The notes under the pieces were generated by a model, which was not told where the DNA came from, did no database searches, and saw only the letters and a list, made by a program, of their open reading frames with translations. From positions 1 through 6,358 of the forward strand of contig VFKQ01000014.1 of NCBI GenBank assembly GCA_009885445.1: 6,358 nucleotides of DNA. Direction: 5' to 3'. Shown piece by piece: positions 5,458 through 6,358 of this stretch. The stretch comes from Anaerolineaceae bacterium. GTDB taxonomy: Bacteria; Chloroflexota; Anaerolineae; Anaerolineales; Villigracilaceae. The translations under genes and the position numbers were made by a program. The first letter of the stretch is position 1, and every line of letters begins with the position of its first letter.

Positions 5458-6358
5458 CTATTTAATGAACAGTCCTGTGACCCACAACATCAACATGCCG
5501 ACGACCACGCCGCTGAAAACGAATCCGGGCGCAGGTTGTTTGATGTTATCGCGTTGGATGATCTTGGTAATTTCGACGGCGACCTGGAAGATGGCGCCCG
5601 TGCCAATGGCGAGGAAGAGCACGGAGAGGAATGGCGACGGGGCGTATCCGCCGATCCATGCGCCGACGATGGCGGGTGCGCCGCCGATGAGTCCCATCTG
5701 CGCGAGTTGACCGAGCGTGGGCCGATCGCGTACGATGGGCGAGATAATGCCGAGGCCCTCGGTGATGTTTTGGATGATGAAGCCGACGACGAGGAAAGTT
5801 CCCAGCGCAATTTCGCCGACGTTGTAGGCCGCGCCGATGGCCAGTCCCTCGCCGAGGTTGTGGATTCCGATTCCGATGGCGATGCGAAAGGCGATGGACA
5901 GGCGATGCTCTGCCGCGCTACGCTCTGCGGCTTGCGGGTCGTCAATCATATCCAGCAACATGTAAGTTGTCACCGCGCCGATGCCGATCAGTCCCACGCC
6001 TTGAAATGCCGACGGCACACGCAGGGCCTGGTCGAAAGCCTCGGTCAGCGTGTCGAGGCCGAGGAAGATGAGCAGGCCTGTGGTGATGGCCATCAGGAAG
6101 GTCATCCATTTGCGTTTGAGTGTGCGCAGGGCGGGCAACCAGAAGATTCCAAGAAAGATGGGAATCACGCCGACATACAGGCCAATCAAAGTGAAGCCAA
6201 GAAAAGTTTTTTGATCCGGTTGCGGTGTGACAAAGGCGACAGGAATCTCCACGTCAAACGGAATCGAGTTGGAGGTAAATATACGCACCGCGTAGGCTTC
6301 AGCCTCCGTCCACGCGTAATTGATGCTGATGGTCGCGCGCCCGAAGCGCGGAATTTCC
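5458..6358 (-). CDS. ZIP-family divalent metal transporter with extracellular N-terminal domain (5' end outside window)
   Basis: A permease for Zn, Fe or Mn in the cytoplasmic membrane, expected to import metal. The frame is open to the right edge, giving 299 visible residues. The GTG at 6288 is probably internal, because the codons before it (PRFGRATISINYAW) continue a beta-rich soluble domain I recognise from other long bacterial ZIP proteins. Visible residues 1-48 are that domain's end, followed by about eight hydrophobic helices from residue 53. The metal-path motifs are IHNLGEG (His166, Glu170; helix IV) and QNITEGLG (Gln196, Asn197, Glu200; helix V), as in GufA-type ZIPs. The III-IV loop is short and lacks a His cluster. 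It is first of the visible five-gene run, and the DtxR-type regulator two genes downstream likely controls it. The C-terminus is complete (TAG at 5458-5460). Confidence 0.93.
   Translation of the reverse strand, partial: EIPRFGRATISINYAWTEAEAYAVRIFTSNSIPFDVEIPVAFVTPQPDQKTFLGFTLIGLYVGVIPIFLGIFWLPALRTLKRKWMTFLMAITTGLLIFLGLDTLTEAFDQALRVPSAFQGVGLIGIGAVTTYMLLDMIDDPQAAERSAAEHRLSIAFRIAIGIGIHNLGEGLAIGAAYNVGEIALGTFLVVGFIIQNITEGLGIISPIVRDRPTLGQLAQMGLIGGAPAIVGAWIGGYAPSPFLSVLFLAIGTGAIFQVAVEITKIIQRDNIKQPAPGFVFSGVVVGMLMLWVTGLFIK

Overview
The window looks like a chromosomal segment of a free-living, moderately GC-rich bacterium, most likely Chloroflexota (Anaerolineae-like). This assignment is inference. 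It rests on the C-x4-H-x4-M copper-ligand spacing, which matches my recollection of auracyanin, on a ZIP transporter with an extracellular N-terminal domain, on a Kv-beta-like aldo/keto reductase, and on palindromic, heptameric and mosaic intergenic repeats. All intact genes lie on the minus strand, so gene order runs from high to low coordinates.

Right part (6358 to 3045): a tight run of five genes separated by 10, 6, 6 and 33 bases, almost certainly one transcript. In transcription order they are a ZIP-family metal permease (5' end outside the window), a six-helix membrane protein of unknown function, a DtxR/MntR-type metal-dependent repressor with a C-terminal FeoA-like domain, an isoprenylcysteine methyltransferase-like integral membrane protein, and a lipoprotein cupredoxin with a complete type-1 copper site. 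A metalloregulator placed with a divalent-cation permease and an exported copper protein suggests a metal homeostasis or metal-responsive envelope operon. Its promoter and operator should lie beyond the right edge.

Middle (3044 to 1514): a 125-base non-coding mosaic of nested inverted and direct repeats, resembling a MITE, separates the operon from a cytochrome P450 gene. The P450 has all diagnostic motifs. Its best promoter candidate puts the transcription start on or next to the ATG at 2857, suggesting a leaderless mRNA and a start 17 codons downstream of the longest possible one.

Left part (1405 to 1): an aldo/keto reductase strikingly similar to the beta subunits of voltage-gated potassium channels (AKR6 type) but with the ordinary catalytic His. 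Beyond its stop is a repeat-rich, eroded 424-base region. It holds six degenerate heptamers, a 26-codon remnant of a HAD-hydrolase 5' end on the plus strand that contains a perfect 12-base inverted repeat, and the C-terminal tail of what looks like a type IIG/IIL DNA methyltransferase. That tail reads in frame through 51-base repeats, each carrying a 17-base palindrome, and runs off the left edge. No tRNA, rRNA, CRISPR array or intact transposase was seen.
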